From a bacterium (GTDB taxonomy: Bacteria; Bacillota; Limnochordia; DTU080; RSA5), in contig PKEU01000153.1 of assembly GCA_002919195.1 (NCBI GenBank), positions 1 through 44,461 of the forward strand: a stretch of DNA of 44,461 nt, in the 5' to 3' direction. Position 1 is the first letter of the stretch. Each line of letters starts with the position of its first letter. Both the position numbers and the translations under genes were made by a program. Positions 7,099-15,693 of the stretch are shown piece by piece. The notes below the pieces were generated by a model. It searched no databases. It was given only the letters and a program-made list of their open reading frames with translations, and was not told the origin of the DNA.

Positions 7099-8208
7099 GT
7101 GAGTCACAAGGCACCTTTGTACCAACAGCTCAAAGAATCGATCATTGAACAGATCCGCCGCGGCGAGCTTCAACCGGGGGACCGGGTGCCGTCCGAGAAC
7201 GAGCTGGCCCGGCGCGCCAGCGTAAGCCGCATGACGACGAAGCAGGCCCTTACGGAACTCGCCAGAGACGGCTGGGTGTACCGCATCCGGGGCAAAGGGA
7301 CCTTTGTCGCGTCCGCCCTGCCGACCAGCGAGCGCAAGCTCCCCCGTGCGGTTGGGATCTTCGTTCCCCATCTCAACAACCCATACGCAACGCGCATCAT
7401 CCTAGGGGTCGAAGCTGAGCTCGCCAAGGAAGGGTATCATTTGATCTTCCGGAGCGGCGGCACGCCCCAAGCGGAGGTCGCCTCCGTGCGAGATCTCCTG
7501 GATGCAGGGATCGCGGGGCTCATCGTATGGCCGGCACCGGGCGAGTACATCAATCAAGAGCTTGTCCGGCTGCGCCTCGCTCATTTTCCTATCGTCCTGG
7601 TCGACCGGTATCTCCGGGGCCTCCAGGTCGACTGTGCCCAGTCTGACAACTTGCGCGGCGGCTACATCGCTACGAAACACCTCCTCGACCTCGGGCACCG
7701 CCACATCGCTTATGCTGCCCGTTTCTTCAGCAACGTCACATCAGTGGAGGAGCGCCACCTCGGCTACCAGGCCGCGCTCCGAGAAGCCGGAATCCAACCC
7801 CAAGACCAGTATGTCTGGGTGATTCCCGTCGTCGTCGACTGGACCGAGTGGCTCAAAGACCACCTCACCCGCTACCCGGAAGTGACCGCGATCTTTTGCG
7901 AAAACGACTCCATCGCCGTTGAGCTGATCTCATCGGCTGCGATCCTAGGCATCCGGGTGCCGGAAGATCTCTCCGTTGTCGGTTTTGACGATGCCGACCG
8001 GATGGACCAGGCGCAAGTCCCGCTCACCACGGTCCGCCAGGACGCCGCCGGGCTGGGCAAGACGGCCGCCCGGCTTCTCATCGAGCGCATCCAACGTGCG
8101 GAGCGGGGAGATGCGGGTTCGCCCGACGGAATTCGCCAAGTGCTCTTGCCGGTGGAGCTCGTAAGGCGCGCATCCACCGCTTCACCTACACAGTCGAAGG
8201 CGAGGTGA
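7099..8208 (+). CDS. GntR-type HTH / LacI-type sugar-binding transcriptional regulator (AraR-like architecture)
   Basis: This 369-aa regulator has a GntR winged helix at residues ~1-70 (PLYQQLKESIIEQIRRGELQPGDRVPSE pattern, then SRMTTKQALTELARDGWVYRIRGKGTFV). A LacI/periplasmic-binding-protein fold follows from ~77 (VGIFVPHLNNPYATRIILGVEAEL, later DSIAVELI and VPEDLSVVGFDDAD). The same architecture occurs in AraR of Bacillus, which binds arabinose. The GTG at 7099 has GAGG 10 bases upstream; an upstream TTG in frame lacks a site and would lie inside an operator. It is the first gene of the plus-strand cassette, with four half-operators in front. Inference: it senses a sugar released by the cassette enzymes and represses the cassette and itself. 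Confidence 0.9.
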   Translation: MSHKAPLYQQLKESIIEQIRRGELQPGDRVPSENELARRASVSRMTTKQALTELARDGWVYRIRGKGTFVASALPTSERKLPRAVGIFVPHLNNPYATRIILGVEAELAKEGYHLIFRSGGTPQAEVASVRDLLDAGIAGLIVWPAPGEYINQELVRLRLAHFPIVLVDRYLRGLQVDCAQSDNLRGGYIATKHLLDLGHRHIAYAARFFSNVTSVEERHLGYQAALREAGIQPQDQYVWVIPVVVDWTEWLKDHLTRYPEVTAIFCENDSIAVELISSAAILGIRVPEDLSVVGFDDADRMDQAQVPLTTVRQDAAGLGKTAARLLIERIQRAERGDAGSPDGIRQVLLPVELVRRASTASPTQSKAR

Positions 8209-8368
8209 TGGCCTGCCGGAGCGCCTATCGGAGGGCCGCCGGCTCGCAGAACGTGGTCTCGAAGCGCCGGCGCGCTTGAGGGCGCGATCTTTGGGCGTCA
8301 AAAGTTTTCGTAACCGTCGAGAGTATTTTGATCGTCCCGATACGACCAGCTACGGGAGGCGCAAGACG

Positions 8369-10471
8369 ATGAGACGCTCGACCTTTTGGGCGATGGCATG
8401 CGTGTTCGCATTGGCGATGGCTTTCCCGCCGGCGATCGGACTTCAGGGGACGATCGCGCCGCGTGTTGGACCCGCAGCGGCCTTGGGGGCGCCCATCGCC
8501 TCAGCCAGCGGAAACATCTTCTGGGGAAGTGATCAAATGCTTCCGACGTTTCCAGAGGTACAGCAGTTAGATGTCGCCGACGTCGCGGGCGCACCGGGCG
8601 ACGTGAAACTCCTCATGGCAACCCTACAGGGAATCGTCAACCGCACACAGCCCCGCATCTACCTGATTGAGGACGCGGGAGGCGAGGGCAAGTATACATG
8701 GCTCCAATACCTGGGCGTCCCCTACACCTTGCTGGGCTACTTCGACGTCTTGCAAAAGTACCGGAGTGAAGTGACGGGGATCATTATCTACGACCCCGAT
8801 GTGCCCGACACCATCAACGCCGCGACGACACTCGCGGGCCTGCGGGACGCCATCGTCGCAAGCCCGGGTTTGGCAGAAATTCTGCAGGAGGAGCCCTACT
8901 CGCTGCCCGTCGTCGAAGACCTGCGGGGCCGCTTCCGGGACAAGTATGAGGTCTACAGCTGGCAGTACGAAAACCTCTGGCCCAAGACCACCCACCGCAT
9001 GTTGATCGGCCTCAGCCCGGGTCGCACGGTCAGCTTGCCTCCGTCCCAACAAGTCCGCTTCACGACCGTCCTGGTCGAAACGACCCAAGAGCGCGGCGCG
9101 GCCAATCGGCGCGAGTACGAAATCGACCTCACGCCGTTTCTGGGCGGCGATGCCGTTTACATCCGCTTTGAGGACAACTTTCCCGAGGACGGTTGGGGCC
9201 CATCCGTCCACCGGGTGGTCGTCGAAGCCGACGGGGAAGTGATCGTCGACTTCATCGCGCACTCGCCCGGCGAGCAGCCGTACCTCTTTGAAGACGGCCG
9301 CTCACAAAGCTCGTGGGGATTTGACGGTCACCGTTACGCCGACAACGACCGCTACTTCATCTATGAAATCGTCCCGCCGGAGGGCACACAGCGCCTCGTC
9401 GCCCGCATCGATATGTGGAACCAGTTCAAGGTCTCGGTTACCAACCAGCGGCCGAGGCCTGCGACCACGGTCGTGCCCTACGGGTACCTGCGCGACTACG
9501 CGGTCGCGAACCGGGCGATGGTCTTTTGGCTGCAGCCCAATGATCCCCGGGACCGAGAACTGTTTGAAAAAATCCTTTCCGATGTCGAACCGGGCACGCC
9601 GTATCTCGGCTGGTTCGCCGACGACGTCGCGGGCGAGTTCAGCGGCGTCGAGCTCACCTCCCGCTATGGGGTGTACGTCCTGGCGGCGGACTGGTTCAAC
9701 AACATGACGGTCTTCTCCGGCACGCGGTATCGCCCGGTGGAGCCAAAAAAGACCCAAGTGAGGCCACTTGAGAACAAGATCTACCTCACGCTGATGTTCG
9801 GCGAGGGCGACAACCTCCAATACAACCAGCACCACATGAGGGTGTTGTGGAGCGACCCGAACCGGGGCAAGGTACCGCTCAACTGGACGTCGAGCCCCCT
9901 TCTGGTCGACGCAGCGCCGGCGATTCTCAACTACTACCACGAGACGGCGACCGAAAACGACTACCTGGTCGCAGGCCCCTCCGGAGTCGGCTACTTCTAC
10001 CCCGTTGTCTGGCCCATTGAAGAGCTGCGGGAGTTCTTGAAAAAAAGCGCACCGTACCTCGAAAAGTCTGGGATGCCGGTCGTGTACGTCCTAAACCGCA
10101 TGAGCGAGATCAACGTGCGGCCAAACCGCGACATCGCGCAAGCGTATCGCGAGTACTACAATCCTCCCGGCATCTTCGTGAGCTGGGAGAACCAGTACAG
10201 CACGTACACGACGGACGGTTCCCTGCCCATCGCGACCGTGAGGGGCGTCGGCAGCCTCGAGGAAGGTCTCAACGTGGTGCGCCAGATCCGGGAGCGCTGG
10301 AGCGGCGACCGGCCGATGTTCGCGACCATCGGTCTTTTGGCCTGGAACCTCAGTCCCACGGACGCCATGATCTTGGTGCGGAGCCTAGGGCCTGAGTTTG
10401 AGGTGGTGCTGGCGGACGAATTCTTCGCCTTGCTAAGGCAGGCGATGGACCTTCCCGCCCATGAGAAGTAG
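8369..10471 (+). CDS. Secreted GxGYxYP-family putative glycoside hydrolase with an inserted beta-sandwich domain
   Basis: This 700-aa protein begins with a signal peptide (MRRST-FWAMACVFALAMAFPPAIG). ATG 8369-8371 is selected by GGGAGG 9 bases upstream. An N-terminal GxGYxYP region runs to ~212 (QGIVNRTQPRIYL, LWPKTTHRMLIGL) and resumes at ~370 (YLRDYAVANRAMVFWLQP, YLGWFADDVAGEFSGVELTSRYG). The C-terminal domain has MFGEGDNLQY (~474-483) and the family signature GVGYFYP at 539-545. Between ~215 and ~360 lies an extra Thr/Val/Phe-rich segment that looks like a carbohydrate-binding-module-like jelly roll, splitting the N-terminal domain. The family is widespread in glycan-utilisation loci but has no settled activity. 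The gene follows the regulator by 160 bases and precedes another apparent glycan-active enzyme. Confidence 0.85.
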   Translation: MRRSTFWAMACVFALAMAFPPAIGLQGTIAPRVGPAAALGAPIASASGNIFWGSDQMLPTFPEVQQLDVADVAGAPGDVKLLMATLQGIVNRTQPRIYLIEDAGGEGKYTWLQYLGVPYTLLGYFDVLQKYRSEVTGIIIYDPDVPDTINAATTLAGLRDAIVASPGLAEILQEEPYSLPVVEDLRGRFRDKYEVYSWQYENLWPKTTHRMLIGLSPGRTVSLPPSQQVRFTTVLVETTQERGAANRREYEIDLTPFLGGDAVYIRFEDNFPEDGWGPSVHRVVVEADGEVIVDFIAHSPGEQPYLFEDGRSQSSWGFDGHRYADNDRYFIYEIVPPEGTQRLVARIDMWNQFKVSVTNQRPRPATTVVPYGYLRDYAVANRAMVFWLQPNDPRDRELFEKILSDVEPGTPYLGWFADDVAGEFSGVELTSRYGVYVLAADWFNNMTVFSGTRYRPVEPKKTQVRPLENKIYLTLMFGEGDNLQYNQHHMRVLWSDPNRGKVPLNWTSSPLLVDAAPAILNYYHETATENDYLVAGPSGVGYFYPVVWPIEELREFLKKSAPYLEKSGMPVVYVLNRMSEINVRPNRDIAQAYREYYNPPGIFVSWENQYSTYTTDGSLPIATVRGVGSLEEGLNVVRQIRERWSGDRPMFATIGLLAWNLSPTDAMILVRSLGPEFEVVLADEFFALLRQAMDLPAHEK

Positions 10472-10652
10472 CGGCGGCTCTGGCGATGAGCGGCGACGCT
10501 CAAAGCGCTGCAGCGCCCCTACGGTGCCGCGCCTTTGCCGTGCCCGGGCGCTACCATCCCGGCGACCTTTTCCCAACGTGGGCGTTGCCGCTTGCGCCAG
10601 CCATCCATCACGCATGCTGTGGAACCACACGCTCGGGGGAGGAAGATACCGG

Positions 10653-12776
10653 ATGTTGCGAGCGCGCTCTGAACGCTGGAGGCCGGCTGTCCAAGCCTCC
10701 GTGGTGCTCGGCCTTATGCTCGCCGGCTGCCTTGTGGCCGGCCAGGAGGGTTTCTTTTCCTACGCCTCGGCCCAGGCGACCCTCCAGCCGCCCCAACTGC
10801 CTTCGGTGCCGCTATTGATCCACGACCCGTACCTCAGCGTTTGGTCTGCCTACCCGTCGCCGGTAATCGGCTGGGCCCAGCACTGGAGCGGCAAACCCCT
10901 TCCCATGAAGATCATCGTAACCGTGGACGACAGCTCGTACCTCATCTTCGGCGAAGCCGCGCTGGGCGATACGGTGGCTCCCACACGGCTTATCGACGTC
11001 ACGGCCACGACGACCCGCTACAGAGCAACAACCGGCCCGCTTGCGGTCGATCTTGAATTCGTCACTCCGAAAGATGTGCGAGATTTGGACTCCTGGGCAT
11101 TGCCCGCATCACTGCTCTACTTTACGATTCAAAGCCAGGACGGAAAGCCTCACGCCGTTGAGGTTCTCCTGCAATTCGGCCCGGCGTGGGCCCCAGTCGG
11201 AGATCCCTCACGGGCCCTTATTGCACCGTTCGGCGTAGAAACCGAAGCCGGCCCCGTCTGGGGACTTGTATTTAGCTCTCGACGCGAGGAGCCGTTTGGC
11301 GAGGCAGCCGAATGGCCCTTGTGGGGCCAGCACGTGATGATCGGCCTGCCGGAGGAGGTTGAAACCCGGGCGTCACCTGCTTGGGCAGCTTCAGTAGGCG
11401 GGATTTCCGTGGGCCAAATTGAGGCCAAGCTCGTAGCAGCCCTGTCCGAGGCTCAAGCGGTGGCTGGCTCGCCCGGCGCCTTTGGGGAGCTCCGCTGGGA
11501 TGCCGTCGTCGGCGCTGCAACACCGGCCCGGCCTGCCGTGGCGTTCCTCCGAATCACGAACCTGGACGCCATCCGGCTCGGAAGGCTCTTAAGCGACCAC
11601 AGCGCGTATCCGCCCCTGTGGAAGAGCCGCTTCGCCTCCGAGATCGAGCTCATCGGCTACCTCGCCCGGGAGCGGGAGGCGCTACGGACTTTAGCCGGGG
11701 AAGTCGACGCGAGGATCGACAAGCTTGGCGCCGCGATCGGGAACGATTATACGACCCTGCTGCGGACCGCTTACCGGCAGGTGCTGGGATCCTATTCCGT
11801 CGTGTACGATCCGCAAGACGGCGCGCCCCTTCTTATCAACAAGGAGATCAGCAGCGGCGGGTTCACCAACACGATCGACGTGCTCTACCCCGCGATGCCG
11901 TTCTTCCTTGTGCTAAATCCAAGTCTCGTCAAGCCGCAACTTGACGCCGTCTTCCGGGCGATCGACGGCTGGTATTGGTCGGCGCCGTATGCCCCGCACG
12001 ACCTCGGGCGCTTTCCTCACCTGAGCGGTCAAGCGTACGGTGCGCCCATGCCGGTCGAGGAGTCGGCGAACATGCTCCTGATGATGGCGGCGTATATCCA
12101 GGCCACTTCCGATACCGAATTCGCAGAGGCGCACTGGGACTGGCTCACGGCTTGGTACGAGTACCTTGCAGAAAACGGTCTCGATCCTGTGGAGCAGATC
12201 TTTACCGACGATTTCACGGGACCGGTGGCCCGCAACGCGCATCTTGCGCTCAAAGCCGTGATCGCAGTAGGCGGCTTCGCTCAAATGGCCGACGCGGCGG
12301 GCAAAGCGGAAGTGGCGGCCGCCGCGCGGCGCCGATATTCCGAGATGGCCGAGCAGTGGAGAGCGATGGCCTGGACGGGCGACCACATCGTCCGCGTGTA
12401 CGATGACCACTCAAGCTGGGCAATCCCCTACAATGCAATGCTCGGCCGCCTGCTCGGGCTCGACGTTATCCCGGACGACATGTGGGAACGGGAGTTCGCC
12501 TTCTTGATGAATCAGCGGCGCCGGTACGGCATTCCCTTGGAGAACCGCTTCTCCTATACGAAAGCGGACTGGCTGCTTTGGATCGCCGCCATCGCGCCCA
12601 CGCCCGAAGACCGGGATCTGATCATCAACGACGTCGTATCGATGCTGACCCGCACGCCCGACCGGGTGCCGTTCACGGACTGGTACGATACGCTCTCGGC
12701 CCGCACTCAGGGCTTCCGAGCTCGCCCGGTCGTGGGTGGGGTGTATGCACCGTCATTATTTGTTGGGAAAAGGTGA
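10653..12776 (+). CDS. Glutaminase A-like (GtaA/DUF4965) six-hairpin-fold lipoprotein
   Basis: This 707-aa protein begins with a signal peptide ending in lipobox LAGC (Cys26), so it is probably membrane-tethered outside the cell. ATG 10653-10655 has GGGGGAGGA about 9 bases upstream. An N-terminal beta-sandwich region (residues ~45-300) starts PLLIHDPYLSVW as in GtaA. The alpha/alpha six-hairpin domain follows with HDLGRFPH (~449-456), MPVEESANM (466-474), TDDFTG (518-523), NAHLALKA and a closing PFTDWYDT and GFRARPVVGG. The family is named after fungal glutaminase A, but the fold is that of glycosidases and bacterial members are mostly uncharacterised. I therefore infer only an extracellular hydrolase. 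It sits 181 bases after the GxGYxYP gene. Confidence 0.85.
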   Translation: MLRARSERWRPAVQASVVLGLMLAGCLVAGQEGFFSYASAQATLQPPQLPSVPLLIHDPYLSVWSAYPSPVIGWAQHWSGKPLPMKIIVTVDDSSYLIFGEAALGDTVAPTRLIDVTATTTRYRATTGPLAVDLEFVTPKDVRDLDSWALPASLLYFTIQSQDGKPHAVEVLLQFGPAWAPVGDPSRALIAPFGVETEAGPVWGLVFSSRREEPFGEAAEWPLWGQHVMIGLPEEVETRASPAWAASVGGISVGQIEAKLVAALSEAQAVAGSPGAFGELRWDAVVGAATPARPAVAFLRITNLDAIRLGRLLSDHSAYPPLWKSRFASEIELIGYLAREREALRTLAGEVDARIDKLGAAIGNDYTTLLRTAYRQVLGSYSVVYDPQDGAPLLINKEISSGGFTNTIDVLYPAMPFFLVLNPSLVKPQLDAVFRAIDGWYWSAPYAPHDLGRFPHLSGQAYGAPMPVEESANMLLMMAAYIQATSDTEFAEAHWDWLTAWYEYLAENGLDPVEQIFTDDFTGPVARNAHLALKAVIAVGGFAQMADAAGKAEVAAAARRRYSEMAEQWRAMAWTGDHIVRVYDDHSSWAIPYNAMLGRLLGLDVIPDDMWEREFAFLMNQRRRYGIPLENRFSYTKADWLLWIAAIAPTPEDRDLIINDVVSMLTRTPDRVPFTDWYDTLSARTQGFRARPVVGGVYAPSLFVGKR

Positions 12777-12947
12777 GTTTCCTAACGTGAAGACTGTGGT
12801 GAGGCGGGAGGTGATCGCCACAGAACGGGATCGCATCGCGTCGACGTACCCTGGACGAAGCAGAGTGTTGGAAGATCGTGCGCATCAAGGACCGGGTGAC
12901 TGTCAACCCCTTTTCAAAGACGAGAACCCAAGAAAGGAGCAAGCTCA

Positions 12948-14240
12948 ATGTCGGTAACGAACATGGCAACACAATTGGTTCTCTGCCGGCATCACGCCGC
13001 CAAGCGTTTGCGGGTTTTGGCCGTCCTCCTTGCGGCCTTGTTGATCCCGAACCTCGCGTTTGCAGAGACCACCATCACGGTGTGGCACTTCTTTGGCGGG
13101 GGTGTGGAGCTCGAAACGTTCCTTACACTCGCCGATCGCTTCATGAAAGAGCACCCGGACATCCAAGTCGAGACCGTCGCCGTTCCCTGGGGCGATCCGT
13201 ACTACGAAAAACTTTCGGTCGCCGTTGTCGCCAACAGTGCCCCCGACGTCGCCCTCATGCACGCTACCAAGATCGCTGAGTTTATCGAAGGTGAATTCTT
13301 GCGGGAACTCACACCCGACGAGCTGAACGCCGCAGGCATCTACGCCGAGGACTACTTCCCTGTCCCCTGGCAGGCCTCCACGTATGACGGCAAGGTCTAC
13401 GCCATTCCCTTCGACATTCACCCGATCGGGCTCTACATCAACCGGCAGCTTCTTGAGGAAGCCGGCGTCGCTCCCACGCCCCCCGCGACCGGCGAAGAGC
13501 TGTTGGAAACTGCCCGGTTCTTAAACCGCGATCAGGATGGCGATGGCATGCTTGACGTCGCCGGCTTCGGCATCCGGGACGACGGGTACACGTTTTACCG
13601 GATGTGGTACTCGATTGTGCACCAGTTTGGCCTCGAGATTCTTGATGAGGCGAGAACCGGGCTGAATCCGGATCCCCGCCTGGTCGAAGCCTTTGACACC
13701 CTAGTCGACGCGAAAAATCTTGGCGCCTTGACCGTCGGAGGAGTAGGCGCGGACTTCATCGGGGGAAATGTCGCCTTCTTCGTCGAGGGAACGTGGGTGA
13801 TCGGCGATTACAACCGGTACGGGCTCAACTACACGGCCGCGCCTTTCCCCGTCTTCGGCGAGCGGCCCGCGACGTGGACGGATTCGCATTTGTTTGTGCT
13901 GCCTTACCAGGCCCATCCGGATGAGGAACGCCTCGAAGCCAGCAAGACGTTCGTCAAATGGATGAGCCACAACAACGGCATTTGGTCGGCCGCAGCAGGA
14001 CATGTCTCCCCGAGCCGCCAGGTGCTACAGACGGCGGAATTCCAGGCGCTGGAGCCACAGATGGCGTTCGCGCGCCAGCTGGATTATGTCGTCTTTTTCC
14101 CCCAGGTGCGCGGCGCTTGGACCTTGCAAGGGTCGCTTGCCGCAAACCTGCACCGGATCATGTCCGGCGACGTGACGAATCTGCAGGGCTTTGAAAACAT
14201 CAAGACGGAGTTTGCCAATGTCTTGACGCAGGCCCAGTAA
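12948..14240 (+). CDS. ABC transporter sugar-type (family 1) extracellular solute-binding protein
   Basis: This 430-aa solute-binding protein has a ~43-residue signal peptide with a basic start and a hydrophobic core (VLAVLLAALLIPNLAFA). It lacks a lipobox Cys, so it is predicted to be freely secreted or otherwise retained. The body shows the family-1 pattern: ITVWHFFGGG, a helix with KEHPDIQVE, PDVALMHATKIAEF and GKVYAIPFD. D195-D203 form a calcium-loop-like DxDGDGxxD insert found in some sugar-binding members. The ATG has AAAGGAG 8 bases upstream. No permease or ATPase gene lies in the window: a terminator follows within 40 bases. It must borrow transporter subunits encoded elsewhere, or act as a sensor or scavenger. 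Confidence 0.92.
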   Translation: MSVTNMATQLVLCRHHAAKRLRVLAVLLAALLIPNLAFAETTITVWHFFGGGVELETFLTLADRFMKEHPDIQVETVAVPWGDPYYEKLSVAVVANSAPDVALMHATKIAEFIEGEFLRELTPDELNAAGIYAEDYFPVPWQASTYDGKVYAIPFDIHPIGLYINRQLLEEAGVAPTPPATGEELLETARFLNRDQDGDGMLDVAGFGIRDDGYTFYRMWYSIVHQFGLEILDEARTGLNPDPRLVEAFDTLVDAKNLGALTVGGVGADFIGGNVAFFVEGTWVIGDYNRYGLNYTAAPFPVFGERPATWTDSHLFVLPYQAHPDEERLEASKTFVKWMSHNNGIWSAAAGHVSPSRQVLQTAEFQALEPQMAFARQLDYVVFFPQVRGAWTLQGSLAANLHRIMSGDVTNLQGFENIKTEFANVLTQAQ

Positions 14241-14279
14241 GAACACGATAGAACATGCGACAGCGAGTACCGTTGCAGG

Positions 14280-14315
14280 CACTAGAGCCGGCCGTATTGC
14301 CGGCTCTAGTGTTTT
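14280..14315 (+). terminator. Rho-independent terminator closing the accessory cassette
   Basis: A perfect 13-bp stem (14280-14292 with 14299-14311) has a 6-base loop and is followed by TTTTAGTGTTT on the plus strand. It lies 39 bases after the solute-binding protein stop. On the minus strand the stem lacks a T run, so it mainly ends plus-strand transcription at this convergent junction with the AI-2E permease gene. Confidence 0.92.
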
Positions 14316-14416
14316 AGTGTTTCCTTAATTACCGCTTGAGGAGCCAGCCGTCACAAGGGAGGCCGCCGAGCCCGGCGACCCGGAGGACAGCCTCCGCCGC
14401 CCCCACCTGAGGGACT

Positions 14417-15445
14417 TCAGGAACTTTCCGCCATCAGCTTCTCGCCGATGAAGCCGGCCGTCACCTTCACCGTCGCAGCGGCGGGCACCGCCAGCAACAT
14501 GCCGGTGACGCCCAGGAGCTCGCCTCCGGCCAGGACGGAAAAGATCACCGTGAGCGGGTGCAAACCCACCTGCTCCCCGACGATCTTAGGGCTCAAAACG
14601 CTTCCTTCTAGCTGCTGGACGGCGACAAACATCAGGAAGGTCCACAGCGCTGTGAGAGGGTCGCGCAGGAATGCCAGGACCAAGGCGGGGATGGCGCCGA
14701 GAATGGGGCCGAAGTAGGGGATGATGTCAAAGAGGCCCGCGAGGAGTCCCAAAAAGAGGGCGTAGCGCACCCCGAGGAGCGAGAGGCCCAGCGCGACCAG
14801 GCCCCCCACTACGACCGAAACGATGAGCTGGCCCCGGATAAACCGGCCGACGACCCTGTTGATCCTGCCGAAAAGCTCCAACGCGTCCTTGCGGGCTTGA
14901 GTGGGAAGCCACGAGAGCGACGCTTTCGCGAGCCGGTCGCGATCCTTGAGGATGTAGTAGGCAAGAAACGGCGCCAGCACGAGGTCGACAAGGCGTGACA
15001 GAAATCCCATCAACACTTGCGCGACACGAGAAGCGAGCCCTTCGATCCAACCCTGGGCTTGGCGGATCACCAGATCGGCCGCCTCTTGCAGGCTCGCAGG
15101 AAGCCACCGCCGCTCCCATCCGGAAAGGAACCCTTGCGGGAGCGTCTCCAGCTGGCGAGTCGTTTCCGGCAGGCGCTCCAGCATGTGCTCCAGTTCCCGC
15201 TGGAGACTGGGGAGGAAGGCGTAGACGACGGAGGCCATAAAGACGAGGAAAATCGCGTACAAGAGGAGGATCGCCAGCGGCCGGGGGACTTGCTTAGCCT
15301 CGAGGAGACTGACGATGGGGCTGCCCAAGTAAGCGATGGCAAAAGCGAAGTAAAAGGGCGTGAGGACGCCCCGCACCCGCACGAGAAAAAGGCAGGCCAG
15401 CAGCGCGCCCCCAGCGAGCAACCCTACTTTGAGCCGCCGCGACAT
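14417..15445 (-). CDS. yrrI: AI-2E family transporter (YrrI-like membrane protein)
   Basis: This 342-aa polytopic membrane protein belongs to the AI-2E/PerM family. Two or three N-terminal helices are followed by a long extracytoplasmic amphipathic segment (residues ~75-145) and then about five C-terminal helices. Visible family motifs are APFLAYYILKDR, GRFIRGQLIVSVVVGGL and FDIIPYFGPILGAIPA. Members are variously reported as autoinducer-2 exporters or ion/proton antiporters; the Bacillus homologue near alaS (yrrI) has no settled role. The ATG at 15443-15445 lacks a good ribosome-binding site but follows the preceding small gene by 18 bases, so coupling is likely. In B. subtilis this gene lies next to alaS; here the accessory cassette separates them. 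Confidence 0.9.
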   Translation of the reverse strand: MSRRLKVGLLAGGALLACLFLVRVRGVLTPFYFAFAIAYLGSPIVSLLEAKQVPRPLAILLLYAIFLVFMASVVYAFLPSLQRELEHMLERLPETTRQLETLPQGFLSGWERRWLPASLQEAADLVIRQAQGWIEGLASRVAQVLMGFLSRLVDLVLAPFLAYYILKDRDRLAKASLSWLPTQARKDALELFGRINRVVGRFIRGQLIVSVVVGGLVALGLSLLGVRYALFLGLLAGLFDIIPYFGPILGAIPALVLAFLRDPLTALWTFLMFVAVQQLEGSVLSPKIVGEQVGLHPLTVIFSVLAGGELLGVTGMLLAVPAAATVKVTAGFIGEKLMAESS

Positions 15446-15463
15446 AAGCGGGAGGCTTTCGCC

Positions 15464-15682
15464 CTACCGGCGCCCGAGGGCTCTTACGGCTTGATCGACT
15501 ACGGACTGGCCGGCCCGGGCCACGGCCCCGATCGAGCTTTGGACGCCGTTGATCCGGAGCCTCCGCCGTCCGTGCCATGCGTGCCGCACACCCGGCTGCC
15601 TCGATCGCTTCATCCACCACGCGGTCAAAGCGACGGCGATCGCTCCCCAGATCCAGCGGCCCTGCAAGAAACGCAGCATCAC
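15464..15682 (-). CDS. Small basic membrane protein of unknown function (72 aa)
   Basis: I do not recognise a family. The GTG at 15680-15682 (followed by an ATG) has GAGGAG 7 bases upstream, and the frame overlaps neither neighbour beyond that site. The product has one N-terminal hydrophobic segment (WIWGAIAVALTAWWM, residues ~10-24) and then a strongly basic, Arg-rich cytoplasmic tail. It lies between the PRC-barrel gene (12-base gap) and the AI-2E permease gene (18-base gap), all co-directional, so it is most likely in the same operon. It may be an accessory to one of those envelope-associated proteins. Reality of the gene is likely; function unknown. Confidence 0.6.
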   Translation of the reverse strand: MMLRFLQGRWIWGAIAVALTAWWMKRSRQPGVRHAWHGRRRLRINGVQSSIGAVARAGQSVVDQAVRALGRR

Positions 15683-15693
15683 CCATCAACTCC

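Noticed and set aside
10472-10652. Small open frames in the gap between the GxGYxYP and GtaA-like genes
   Set aside because: They overlap the start of the GtaA-like gene in another frame and show no ribosome-binding site or motif.
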